This document shows positions 14,101 to 25,553 of a stretch of 64,000 nt of DNA, in pieces. Where the stretch lies: the NCBI GenBank assembly GCA_013396995.1, contig VWZP01006707.1, forward strand, positions 1,532,118 through 1,596,117. Reading direction: 5' to 3'. This DNA is from Dicaeum eximium (Eukaryota > Chordata > Aves > Passeriformes > Dicaeidae). The notes below the pieces were generated by a model. The model searched no databases. It saw only the letters and a list, made by a program, of their open reading frames with translations, and was not told the origin of the DNA. The position numbers and the translations under genes were made by a program. Position 1 is the first letter of the stretch; every line of letters starts with the position of its first letter.

Positions 14101-17100
14101 GTCAGAAATTATCAAAATAGAAGTCTGAATACACCAAAATTCTTGTGACTCTCAGTTCCAGCCCTAACTTCATACTGATGCAAAGAAACAAAAGCAATAC
14201 ACAGTAGCAGAACAGAAATAAAACCTAGTGTCCAAAACCCTAAAGTTTTGCTTACCTACCCTCCTGCAGGGCCACAGGAGCCTTCCTGACTAGCAAGGAG
14301 CCTGCAATGGACAGCTCTGAGGCCATGGTTCACTCTGCTGACATGTGAAGTTAAAACGTCCTCCTTTCTACTACAGTGCTAACATCCCTAACTAAGGGAT
14401 GATTAGCTTAAAAACGTAACCTGCCTTTTCCAAAACTATTCAGCGAGTCCATGAAATCGCATATATTCAGAAGTAACTGAATGATAAAAAAGATTTTAGC
14501 AGTTTCTGTGCCCCTCTCTACTTTGGTGGTTCACAAATATGATCCACATCGTGTGAGTATTCACCATGAAGATACAGAAACATCAGAAAGCATCCGATAC
14601 CTTCACTGTCCAGACATTACAGAGATAACCTGTGCAAATGTCCTCCACCTGAAGGCAAAACACAGGTTCCTGAATGGCCAGTTCTAAGAGCAAAACTCAA
14701 GTACTGGGCTGTTCTCTGTTTTAAATATCTTCCCATTAAAAGAGGATGCAATTTCTTCCACAGGCTGCTGGTCCTGTCACACTGTCTAACAGCTCCTTTA
14801 CTACCACAAGTGCAGCTTTAACACAGTGGTTGAGCAGAGCCCATAAAATCTTATCATATCTGTATAACCTGTTGACAGAGGTTACAAGAGAGTGAAAAAT
14901 ATAATTATATGGAGACACTGGAGGGCAAAGTACTCCCGAAACCTGATTATCCATAATAAGAAAAACAGAAAAATAAAAACCAAAGTATTAATCCAGGTAA
15001 ACTTTTCTTCAAAAATATTACAGTACCTTTTTTTTTTCTCTCATCAGGGGACCAGTGACGCATGTGTCTAGCACAGCAGGCTAGACAAATGCACACATCA
15101 CAAAATGAGTCTCAAGTTGCAGCAAGAGGGAAGTTGCACAACAATAACACCATGTCTTTCAAATATGACCAAACTAAAAAGAGATCAGTATTTGCCAAGG
15201 AAGCTCATCTCACCTCACTCTATTCACCAGAAGATGAGGTAGATTATTTCTATTAGCTGATTCTGTTACCAAGAAGCAGCAATTCAAATGGCATTTCTTC
15301 CTAGCCAAACTCTTATAACACAGGGATTCTTTTAGATGTAGGAAATTAGACCCTGCCAACACCACTCACAGCTGGAGTCACCTGATGACTCTTCCCATTC
15401 AAAGATCTCTGATGGATGTACTGCAATGGTTAGGTTCACAAGAACAGACAGAGAGGGGAGTAAGAAAAGAAAACAGAAGCAAGTCAGACAACAAGGCACT
15501 AAGTTAATTACAGGATATGGTGAAAGACTTCACCCAAAGTTTTATTCATGAAAAAAAAAAAGTCCCATCCACACACAAAAAGAAGAGGTTTTGTAGAGTT
15601 CACAAGCACATCTAATTTTGTAAGACTGACAATCTTACAGGTAACTTTTGAAATAATACCTAAAAAATCACAGAGTACTAGAAAGCACTGCCAGAACAAA
15701 TGCTGTCCAAAGGAGCAGCATCAATTACAGACTGGTAGGTAGAAACCTTTCCAACAAAACCAGCTGCTCTGTCAGCAGAAAGTGTGCATCACCACTTGGA
15801 TGATATCTCCAAGAAGCACATAGATTCTGGGAGGAATAAGCAGTGGTTTCAATACATCATCTTGATGAAACAATATTTTCAGCAAGCCACAAAGAAAGCC
15901 TAATGGGTTTTTTTTAAGTATCTCCTGCATCTGGTACTGCAGTGATACTCTACCAAGGGTGATGAGGGTCTGCTACTCAAAGCTGTCCCTCCAGTTCTAA
16001 AAGCACACATGTAACTGCACTGTTAAAGAGCTGTGAGGCATCACAACACACAACCTAGCCTACTGCTTTAAGCATCCTTTTCTTCCCTCAGTCTTCTCTG
16101 CAGCCTTATCCTATCTAAACTGATTTTACCTGTACAGGGAGCATCTCCCACAATGCTGGTCTTTTGGAAGAATAACTAACAACAGAAAAAACAAAGATAC
16201 CAAATGGCTCCCTTTCCTCAAAAACTCAGATCTTCAGCACATCCTGCAAGTTAGGGCAAGTTTTTTTCTGTCTTGTGTGGGTGGTGTGTGTAAGGTCCAA
16301 GGCCCTAACTCAATCCAGAGCATTTGCAAAGAGCCTGATACCACAGTGAGTGGCTCAAGGGGACGTGCTGCGGTTATTGAACCTAACAGCAGCTGTGTAC
16401 CAGGAGTTCAAGCACTTTCTAAGAACATCTGCTGTGAATATTACTTTTCCCTGCCTGCTGTCTTCAGAGTCTCACTGGAAATCTTGCCTCAAGAACAGAG
16501 CTTCAAGCTGCTACCTCAAAGTGGTCCAAAATCCTTGTGCACTTACATTTTTTATTTTAGAAAGAAATAATACTGATAAGCTATTATATTGATGAGCGAA
16601 AATTAGGCATTTTAGTGAAAAACAGCAATGCAGTAACAGTCATGCCATATGGTTTGCATTCCATGCCTGAATAAAGTGACCCTGTACAGACAGCCTCAGC
16701 TCTCCGATGCCTCAGTGTGATACAAACCAACTGAACATAAGAGGAAAATCTCCTTCATAACAAACTGCACCAGCCTAACAACAAATGCAAATTGCTGCTG
16801 AGTCACGCAAAGCAAGGCTCTGTGAATGCAAAAGTTGAAGTGAATCATGAAGAAATCAGAAAAGAGCTATCAAATTTTACAAAAATCCACCCAAACTACA
16901 AGAACATAAGACACTGAGAAGCAACAGGCATCTCATCTTTAAAAGGTCATATCTAAAAGGCTAATTGGTATTGGGGTCACAAAGACAGAATATGCCTAGC
17001 CTAGCTTTGACCCATATCTCCCTTTCACTCTGTCCAGTGTACTGAATATTATTATCTTTTTACTCTTACATCAAACACACAGGCCAGAAGCATTTATGCC

Positions 17101-18289
17101 TGCCACATAAGCCCCAGGATGAACATTCCCTGTATCCCATATCCACAGGAAATAGCAGAGCAGGGCTGTACAGGGGCTTAGCCCATGGCTGGGGCAGGCA
17201 GGCTCTTGTTAACACAGGGTGATTTCTGGCAACCTGATGCAAGTAAATATCTTAAAGCAAAGAAGTTTCCTAAGTTGCAACAAAAAGCAAGTACAGAAGC
17301 AGAACTTCACAGGACAATTCCCAGTATCTTCACGCAGCAATCACTTATCTGTGCTTAGGAAAACGTAACATGGGCTGAAATCTGCTCACTCCTACATATC
17401 AGTGGTCTTTGCCTGTCCTTAGGGAAAGTGTTCAAGCTACAGGTAGTCTTATTTACTAAATCTAGGTTGACTGGTGCTCCAAAGTGTAAAGCATTTTGAT
17501 ACTATGGGCACATAAAGGACAGTATCAGCCAACTACCCCTGCACCAACACACATTGAGTGCTGTGTTTATGCAATATTCAGGTCTCTCCAATTAAGTTGC
17601 CTGTGTTGCAGAGCCAATACAAGACAATGCAGAGGTTTATGGTTGTCTCCTGGGTCATGGTAATTGCAGCACAGGAACTCTTCCATGCAGCCTTAGTAGT
17701 GCAAACTCAGAAGTGCTCTGGGATCTTCCAGACTGAACCATGTTATTTAAACATCAGCCACCCATTAGGAATAACCACAGCTTCACTTTTCAGCTACTTT
17801 CAACCAGACATCATACATTTGCCTGTATCATGGAGAAATGAAGGAGGTAAGAGATGCTGCAAGGGTTTATTTCAAGACACTCTGCATACCAGAAGCAGCA
17901 GAATAAAACTGGAGGGTAAAATCTACCTGATGTCCTCTTCCATTGATACTCTGCAACGTGCCAGGAGGTGCTGAAACTACTACAAATACACATGGCCCGA
18001 CAGACTGCAAACTGAGCACTATGGTCCATGGCAGCACAAGTGACAAGTGAACTGACGCAGATGGCTACCACCCACACTCTGCTTCCCCAGCTGCTCACCA
18101 GCCTGGGCAGCCAAGATGGGAACTGTCCCACCATCCCCAAGCCTGGCTGTGTGCCAGGACACTTCCTGCATGCTTCACATCACTCAGGATGTCTGTCCCA
18201 CAAGGAGCCACCACCATCCTGTGACTGCCTGTGAGCTGGGTGCTCCCACCCCAGCTGTTTCTCTAATTACATTAAACACGCAGAATTCA

Positions 18290-18420
18290 GCTGCAGCTGC
18301 TCAGGCTGCTTCCAAAAGGACTCTCCTTTTAATTAAAAATTTGCTATTAAAAAGCATTAAATTGTGTAATGCAAATAATCCTCTAGAAATCATCTGTCCC
18401 AGCAGCTAATGACCAGCTTT
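18290..18420. promoter_or_regulatory. Homeodomain/octamer motif patch, possible enhancer
   Basis: This A/T-rich patch inside intron 3 contains the palindrome TTTTAATTAAAA (18,327-18,338), several ATTAAA sites and a perfect POU octamer ATGCAAAT (18,369-18,376) within about 50 nt. Such clusters are common in conserved noncoding elements. Conservation cannot be assessed here, so the call is tentative. Confidence 0.22.
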
Positions 18421-21400
18421 GTCAGAGCAGTAACCAGCAGCAGCAGGACAGTTAGCTAACAGGACATAGCAGGCTGCTGTTCACCAGCCCCTCAGAAACG
18501 TGCTCTCCTTCCCTCCCCTCCCCTGCCCTCCCAAATCTGACACAGCGAGGTCAGGGTATGCTGGACATACACCAGCTTGCTGTAAACTCCCCAAACACAC
18601 AGCATTTCACACCAACTGCAGTTCCAAAGCTTTGGAAAATGGAAGAGAAGGAGGATTTGTTAACACTGTTCAGGTTCAGGCAGAACCAAGCTGCTGCAGG
18701 CTCTGCAAAGAAAGGCAAGGGACAGTGCTAAGGTAGTATGAAAAGGCCCACAAGCACAGAGGTGGGTTTCCTGTCCCCCTCACCATTGTTCTCACTGTAA
18801 CCTTTTAAACTCTCCAGCCCTAAAAAATGAGGCTAAGGTATAGTGCCCAGTTGGGAAATTCCCTTATGCACAGAAATTCACAGTCTAGAAAGGAGCTGCA
18901 GAGAAAACAGTACCTTTCCTGTTAAGAAACCTGGCTTTCTGCAGAAGTAAAAAGCAAAAGTAAAAAAAAAAACCTCCACAAAGTATTTTTGAAAAACATT
19001 TCAGTGCCAAGTAGATGTTTTTTTTCCTTTGATTTTATAATGTCTGTATTGAAAAGCTGAAGTTCAGCACACGATATATAACATCTAGAATGCCCTACTT
19101 AAACATTAGATGAGCTGAAAGAGTGCATTCACAGGAATATTTCCTGCTCTCCTGAAAACAGTGCAATCACAACCATCCAGAATTGTTATTAATAATTTCC
19201 TATTAGCCACATAGCAGATAAGCAAGTACTTCTGATAACCACTAGTATTATATGAGAGCTTTTTCTAAAAACACCCAAAATAATAACAAGCCAATTTCAC
19301 TGGTATCTCAAATAAAATACGCAGAGAACACCCACTTTATTAAAAATACAGATAGTGGCCATGACAAATTTTAGGTCTCTCATACAATGCTCTGCATCTT
19401 GGCATTTCTGCCATCAGGGATGAATTCATGCAGGTGTTCTGCCTGCCATCCCCAAACCTTGCAGTGTGAACTCAACTTGTGCCTTGCATTGCCCAGACCA
19501 GCCATGAGCCCCTGGCACAGACCAGGCTCTGCTCCAAAGGGCGGCTGTCGCCTGCAGGATTTCACCAGAGTGCAGCCACCCCCTGCTCCGATCAGGCCTT
19601 GGGCTGACAGGACCCAAAGGAGGCTCCCTCCATCCCTCAGTGTGGGGAGGAAGGCAGGAAGTAGGGGAATCCTCCTCTGATTTTTGCAGTACCTTTGAGT
19701 GCACAGAACCTGGCCCTCGTCCCACTATTTATTTTTTTAAGGGATTGCTTGCATACAGATAAATCTCACAGCTAAATAGATGAATAACAGAATCCAAATA
19801 CGTCTCTAGTACAGACCAGAGAGACATACAGAATAAATATATCCCCTGGCAGGGAAAAAAATGCAATTATTACTCCATTCCCAAATTGAGATGGATTATG
19901 GAGAAATGGTTTTCTTAAAACTACAGGAAAAGCTATAGGAAGAGATGGCAGTAAAAGAAGAAAACATGCAAAGGTAAATAACAGTGAAATAATTAAGTGG
20001 GAGAATGAGAATGAGAAATGAAAAGGTCGACTGCCTGGGGTTTTGGGGAGCATTCCATCAGGCAAACATGCATGGGCACTCACCTAAATCTCTAACAGTA
20101 CAGAGGCTGGAAATAACAAATGGTAACTTGCACCTCAAAGGCTCAAACTTTCTAGCAGGAACTCACTTCAGCTGATAGTCTGTTTGAGGGATTTTTGAGT
20201 GTTTGTTGGTGTTTCTTTTTCTTTTGGCAAGGTAGGAGGAGAGCAGAGTAAAGGTATAAGTCCAAGAATATGATTGTTTGACCTCTTAGGAAGCTCAACA
20301 ACTTGTGGTCCTCTCAGATAGCCCCATGACACTTCCAAGAAAAAGCTCCTCAGTAACTGAGAAAGTCCCAAAGTATAACTCTTACTACAAGGTCTCTTTT
20401 CCCCCTACTCCACCTTCCCCATACCATCCCCTCTGCACCAGAAACAGTCCCCCAGTTGAAACAGAAATCATAGGGCAGCAGATTTAAACAGCCAGCCATG
20501 CATGAGAGCATCCCACTTGGATACCACTGAGTATCCACAGGGCAGCAATCATGGCCAAAACAGTGGAGAATCCCCAGAATTTTAACTATTCTTTGCACAT
20601 CACATCCTTTCTGTCCCAATTGCAAAGGCAGTCTGGATGCCTGCAGCCAAATGAAAACAAGGAAATCTGCTGTTTACAGCAAAACACAGCCTACAGTTTT
20701 TTTCTTGTTCACTAAGGAAGCAATTCAAATCTCTTGTTAAGGAAAAGGTGATAGGAAAACATTCCAAATGGCAGCAGGGGGGAAATACTGAAGGCTTTGT
20801 TATCAAGACTAGTATCTTAAAATGAGGAATGAGTGAACCTGAAGCTGTGGCTGATACCACCAAGACAACAAATCCAGTATTAAGTCTGCAGATGTGATCC
20901 ATGCACCCAGTTTCCCACAAAGGTTTGCTATGAGTGTTGTGGGATAACCCAGCTGGGCTGCACACAGAGGCACAGCATCCTTCTTTCTGTCTTTGCCCCA
21001 CTTCACACCTCAGTTGTAACCATCACTCAAGGGCACACAAACTGGAGCCCTTATACACATCCATTAAAATCACTCCCACAACTCGGAGGTACAAGGACAG
21101 ACCACTTGTCAAAGGAAATAAAACTCAACTGGGTCAAAAGAAGTTCTAATTTACAAGAGATTTCTATACCATTTTCTCCCCATTTTAAATAAAGACACCT
21201 CCAAAATTGTGGTTTTAAGCTGAGAAAAGCCAACGAATAGAAGTTAAAATAAGAAGAATTCAGGTGCAAGCATATTTTGGAGAAGAAGTCTGAAGTAGGA
21301 AAAACCTGAAAAAGCAATAATTCTGATAGATGCTGAGGACAGCATTTCACAACTGCTATAAATTCCCTCAAAGAAATTAACTCTGAAGCATTCAGCAGAG

Positions 21401-22679
21401 GATACAAAGGCAGAAATCAGAAAAAGAATTTGGCTCTGGCTCTTGGGCTACTACCAACCTCTCTTAAAATATGTTTTTATTATTCTAGACTTAAGTGCAT
21501 GCAGTTCTTCACAGCAATGGGCTGCCATGAGCTGGGGCACAATGACCAACCAGAAGTGCTCAGTTCCAACTATGAAGCAAAGATACTCAAGAACTTCTTT
21601 TGTACAGTTAGATTAAAAGTTTCTAAGAAAGAGTACAGATCAAGTTGTGTTTTAGTGATGTTGTCTTCTGCCTCTTTTATATACCCATATCCTCAATAAT
21701 GGGTTCCTTTTTTGAAAAGAACAGATCACTGACTGATCTCTGTCCAATTCTGCTGTATTTGCTGAGCATGGCTGGCAAATGGCTCTCTGGGCCAGAATGC
21801 AAAGTTCTCTAGGAGTTGTCAGAAGGAGAAAGAACAAACTGAAATTTAGGGAAAGAAGTCCTTACTCTACTGAAATCTGACCAGCTATAATGACACATTC
21901 CATATCATGCATACTGTAAGTTGGAAATCAGAAGAAAATTGCCTCAAGTCATCTTTCTTTTGTCCAGACAAAAAAAACCCTGATTGCAACACCAAGCTTT
22001 TAGAAGGATTACTCCACTGTGATTACCTTGGCCATAATGTGCATCTAAAGACAAGCCAAACACTCAACTACAGAGCCAAAGCCTGTAATTAGAGCTGATA
22101 TTTGTTGATGGCATGTTAGGATAACTCAGAAAGCAGTCATTTCAAAAAGAAGCAACAGTAAATGGAAATATCACTTCTACTTTGTATCTGGAGAAATCTT
22201 TATTTTATCAGAGGTCAGTGCATTGCAGTCCAGAATCAACTGTCCTGCAGTAAATGCCCAAGACCACAAATTCAACACCAGGCTTGCTTTATATCCTGTG
22301 TACAGGCAAGAGAGAAAAGCAGCCTGCCTCACAGAGTTCTAACTTTCTGCCTTCTGGCCCAGACTTGCTACAGGCTCAGGTCCCTGTCGATTTGCTGCAA
22401 CACAGTTTGCAACAAAAACAGTAACAACAAAACTTGAAATTGAAAGCAAGTGCAAAAGCTGCAGAATAGTTTATGGTTTGTGCAGTGTTACTCACATAGT
22501 TCACACTGAGGCAACACACCAAGTACTCACCCAGAAGAGTTTACAACATGGAATGCCAGTAACTAGGTGATTACTAACTGCTAATACACACTGCGAGGAA
22601 AAAACCCCATTATATCAGAACAACATGTTTCCCTTCTATGACAAAATAACAAGTCCAAGGAACAAGGAAGCAGCAATGC

Positions 22680-23690
22680 ATGTAGCATCTGGACTTCAGC
22701 AAGGTTTCTGACAGCATCTTACATGCTCTTTCCACAAGCAACTAAGAAAAAATGTGTATTCAAAACTAGCTGACAACAGTGTATACAAGTAATTGAAAAA
22801 AATACTCAAAATTGATCATTGTCAAACTGGAACAATGTATCAAGTGATATCTTCAAGAGTTTGACTGGAGTCCAACAGTATTCAACAGTGTTATTAACTA
22901 GCTACATGATTCAATATATGGCATTGTTATCAAAGACCATGTTACTGTGGGAGCTGCAACCCTTTTACAGTATCAGAAGAGAAATCAAAATAGTTTTGAC
23001 AAATGTGGAGGTGGGAACCCACAGACTAGATTTCTTCATGTCTTTTTTAATAAAGACAAAGGTAATATACAGTTCAATAGGAATCCTCATTTAGACAAGA
23101 AAAAAAATTATTTGTTTGCCAGAAGTTGTGCAGAAAGTAGTCTGGACCAGTAATGTGTAAAAAAACAAATGTGCATCAACAATATATTTAAATGAAAAGC
23201 CTCAAAGGTTGATGTACAAACAAACATCTTTGGTGGGGCAGGTGAAGCAATTCTTTCCCCTCTGGACAGCACTGATATGACCTCTGTCATGTCCAGTTTT
23301 GGGCATCACATTTCTAGAAAGATATGAAGCAACTGGAGAGAGTCCAGAGAACGAGGAGGCAGAAAAGGAAAAAAAAAGGACTGGAGGCCTAGAAAACATG
23401 ACATATGAGAAAAGATTGAAAGAACTGGGTTTGTTTAGTCTGAAGAAAAAGACTAAAAAGAGACATGATAACAGTCTTCAAATATGTAAAAGATTGTTAC
23501 AAGAAAGAAAAACTACTTTCCACGGATACTCCAGATAGAATTAGAAACAGCAAGCTAAGAAAAAAGCAAATTATGTTTTTAATGTTTAACTGATAGAAAA
23601 ATGAAAAGTTTGAATGACTGCCACCAGGGGCTGTGAAAGATTAAAGGTTTTTAAGTACAAACATGCCCAGAACCAGCCAGGTATAAAATA
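22680..23690 (+). mobile_element. Old degenerate CR1 LINE copy
   Basis: This is an older CR1-type fragment in plus orientation within intron 3. Recognisable pieces in order are CTGGACTTCAGCAAGG (reverse-transcriptase LDFSKAF region, about 22,690), a degenerate middle, TTTTGGGCATCACATTTCT (about 23,297), GAGAGAGTCCAGAGAA, GGCCTAGAAAACATGACATA (about 23,386), TTTGTTTAGTCTGAAGAAAA, ACATGATAACAGTCTTCAAA, and a 3' UTR-like GGGGCTGTGAAAG followed by GGTTTTTAAG. It lacks a clear terminal octamer repeat. Divergence is far higher than in the copy at 54 kb, pointing to an ancient amniote-type subfamily. Many indels break the reading frame. The ends are approximate, and the part before about 23,200 is less certain. 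Confidence 0.75.
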
Positions 23691-24896
23691 TTTTCACAGG
23701 ACTGCTGAATAAACCATATGACTTCTTGAGGTCTTATTCAACGCACTTTGATTCTGTGTTGTAGGCATAAAACTTAATTCCCTTATTTTTATTTGTAAGC
23801 ACTCATTGAGTTTACAATGACTAGTTCCTTTTCTTAAAAGAAAAACTGTTCTTTCTAGGAAGACAAGAAATTCTCTGTAGAAAATGCAAGAGACCACTGA
23901 CATTCCCCAAAACTGTCTTTTCCAAACCACAAGAGAACAGGAGACAAGCACTGCCACTCATTACAACTGCAGAATTGAACCAGGAATGGGATACATTTCT
24001 CTATCCATGCTGTTTACTTACAAGAGTGGTTCTCCTTTTGTGAATAAGATTTACTCTGTGAGAGGTTTGGAAAGAAAAGATGTAAGAAATTATAAAAAGG
24101 CGAGATGATGGAAGTGAAGTTAAGGTCAAAATATAAAGTGACATCACCTATTAAACTAAGTATAGCAAGTCTTACTGGGCAAATGAAGTGCAGTAACTCA
24201 GTTTTAGTCAGTCTGAATACTGCCAAGCAATGAATTTACTGGCTCATATATTCATATACAACTTATATTTGCACTCATTTGCACTTATATTCAGTGCAAA
24301 TCACTGCAGAAGGTGGCCCCTGGTCCTCTTGAGCCATACCTACACCACAACTACACTCAGATGCAAGAAAGCTCTTTCTGATTAAAAGCTGCTGCTAAGG
24401 AAAAATTGCTTGTTCATCACACATGGAATAGAGTACAGATGCCAGTCCATGGGCTGTGCTCTAAGGCACCTGTCCTCTCTCAGGAGAGGAGGACAGGCCT
24501 TCAGAGGACAGTAGCAAATGATTAGAAAGCTGAAAGTCAGAAGACCAGAGAGATGTCCTTAAAGTATTATCTCCACTGACTGAGTTATGCAAAAGTAATA
24601 CAAAGTAATACATCATAGTCTTCCCAGGAATGGATGTTTAACTGTGGTTTGGTTAAAAGTGGCAGTTTGGTAATTTTTAATGTTTTCTTAAATAAATTAG
24701 CTCAAATCAGATTGTAGCTAGGACCCTAGAGGCTTTATTTGTTTAAAAAAAGCTAAAAAGGGGATTATTAATGGTCCAAGCTTCCATGGTGGTTTCGAAG
24801 TAGATAAAAATCCATGCCCTCTCTCTACATTTCAGTAAATAAGGTAGGTTTTTTGTGTTGTCCCTTATTTTGCCTCCCTCTGTATTTTTAGACAAA

Positions 24897-24917
24897 CCCT
24901 AAACCCTAACCCTACCC
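24897..24917 (-). repeat. Telomere-like (TTAGGG) motif, four G3 tracts
   Basis: The minus strand reads GGGTAGGGTTAGGG followed by TTTAGGG: four GGG tracts with loops of 2 to 4 nt, one unit being the exact vertebrate telomere repeat. It is in the sense strand of intron 3, about 530 nt downstream of exon 3. It is too short for a true telomere or an assembly end. Confidence 0.9.
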
Positions 24918-25444
24918 TTTGCTCCAGTACTCTTTTTTTTCCCTTCAATATAAGCAATTCAGTCTTGGTCCCTTGTTTTCAGAGTAAGTGGCCACTGCAA
25001 TGAGAGGAGCTGAAGTATCAGCCCACCCCCCCTTTAACTCTGGCCTTGTCTCTGAGTACAGCATTTGAACTGACATGTCAGTAAGGGCCAAGAGAATAAA
25101 GAGAAGATGGATGTAGGGAAACAAACACAACACCTCACTCCCATTGCACAATGTCAGATGAGCAGACAAGAGTCATGCCTCACCCAAAGCACAGGGACAG
25201 CTCTGCAGGGGTGAGCAGGCGGGAACACGGCACTCTTTGGTGAATGTCTGGGGCAGGATGCTAAGGCATGGGACAGGGTTGGATGCAGCATTTGTCAGAG
25301 CGATAAACTATTGAGGTGATTTCACCAGGCAACTTTGACAAGCTGTTGAGAACATTCAGAGTACTCTGTTCTCTTACAGCATGCTAGCTGAGACACATTG
25401 CTACTCTGTCTCACCCCTACCCCTCCGAGCCCAAGAAAGTTTAC

Positions 25445-25504
25445 CAATATTTGGATGCTTTAGAAGTCGGCAAATTCGAGCTTCACGTTCCAGTTTCTGG
25501 TGAT
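25445..25504 (-). CDS. CAMK2G: CAMK2G exon 3 (60 nt), alpha-C helix
   Basis: The exon encodes HQKLEREARICRLLKHPNI after an aspartate codon split with exon 2, about residues 54-73. This is the alpha-C helix; the glutamate in EREAR (about Glu61) is the partner of the ATP-binding lysine. KHPNI is a strongly conserved CaM-kinase signature. The exon begins AT (from split GAT) and ends with the G of a split valine codon. The acceptor is TTCTTATTCTCTTTCAG, and its pyrimidine tract sits in a 22-bp tandem duplication. The donor is GTAAACT. This is the most 5' exon I could find; the whole region up to the window end is intron 2. Confidence 0.96.
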
Positions 25505-25509
25505 CTGAA

Positions 25510-25553
25510 AGAGAATAAGAAAAAAGGTGTTAGAGAATAAGAAACAAGGTGTT
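25510..25553. repeat. 22-bp tandem duplication in exon 3 polypyrimidine tract
   Basis: Copy 1 is 25,510-25,531 and copy 2 is 25,532-25,553; they differ at one base (A versus C). In transcript sense the unit reads AACACCTT(T/G)TTTCTTATTCT and ends CT. It is immediately upstream of TTCAG at the exon 3 acceptor, so the pyrimidine tract is present twice. Confidence 0.95.

Larger units (their letters stand above)
11167..25444 (-). other. CAMK2G intron 3 (14,278 nt)
   Basis: This large intron separates exons 3 and 4. Contents seen: a pyrimidine-rich block on the plus strand (about 11,400-12,960) followed by a purine-rich block (about 13,040-13,900), a homeodomain/octamer-motif patch (about 18,290-18,420), an old CR1 copy (about 22,680-23,690), and a telomere-like motif (24,897-24,917). 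The rest looks like unique intronic sequence. Confidence 0.95.

Noticed and set aside
24897..24917. Chromosome end or assembly telomere.
   Set aside because: Only about three and a half units, flanked on both sides by unique intron sequence within one gene.
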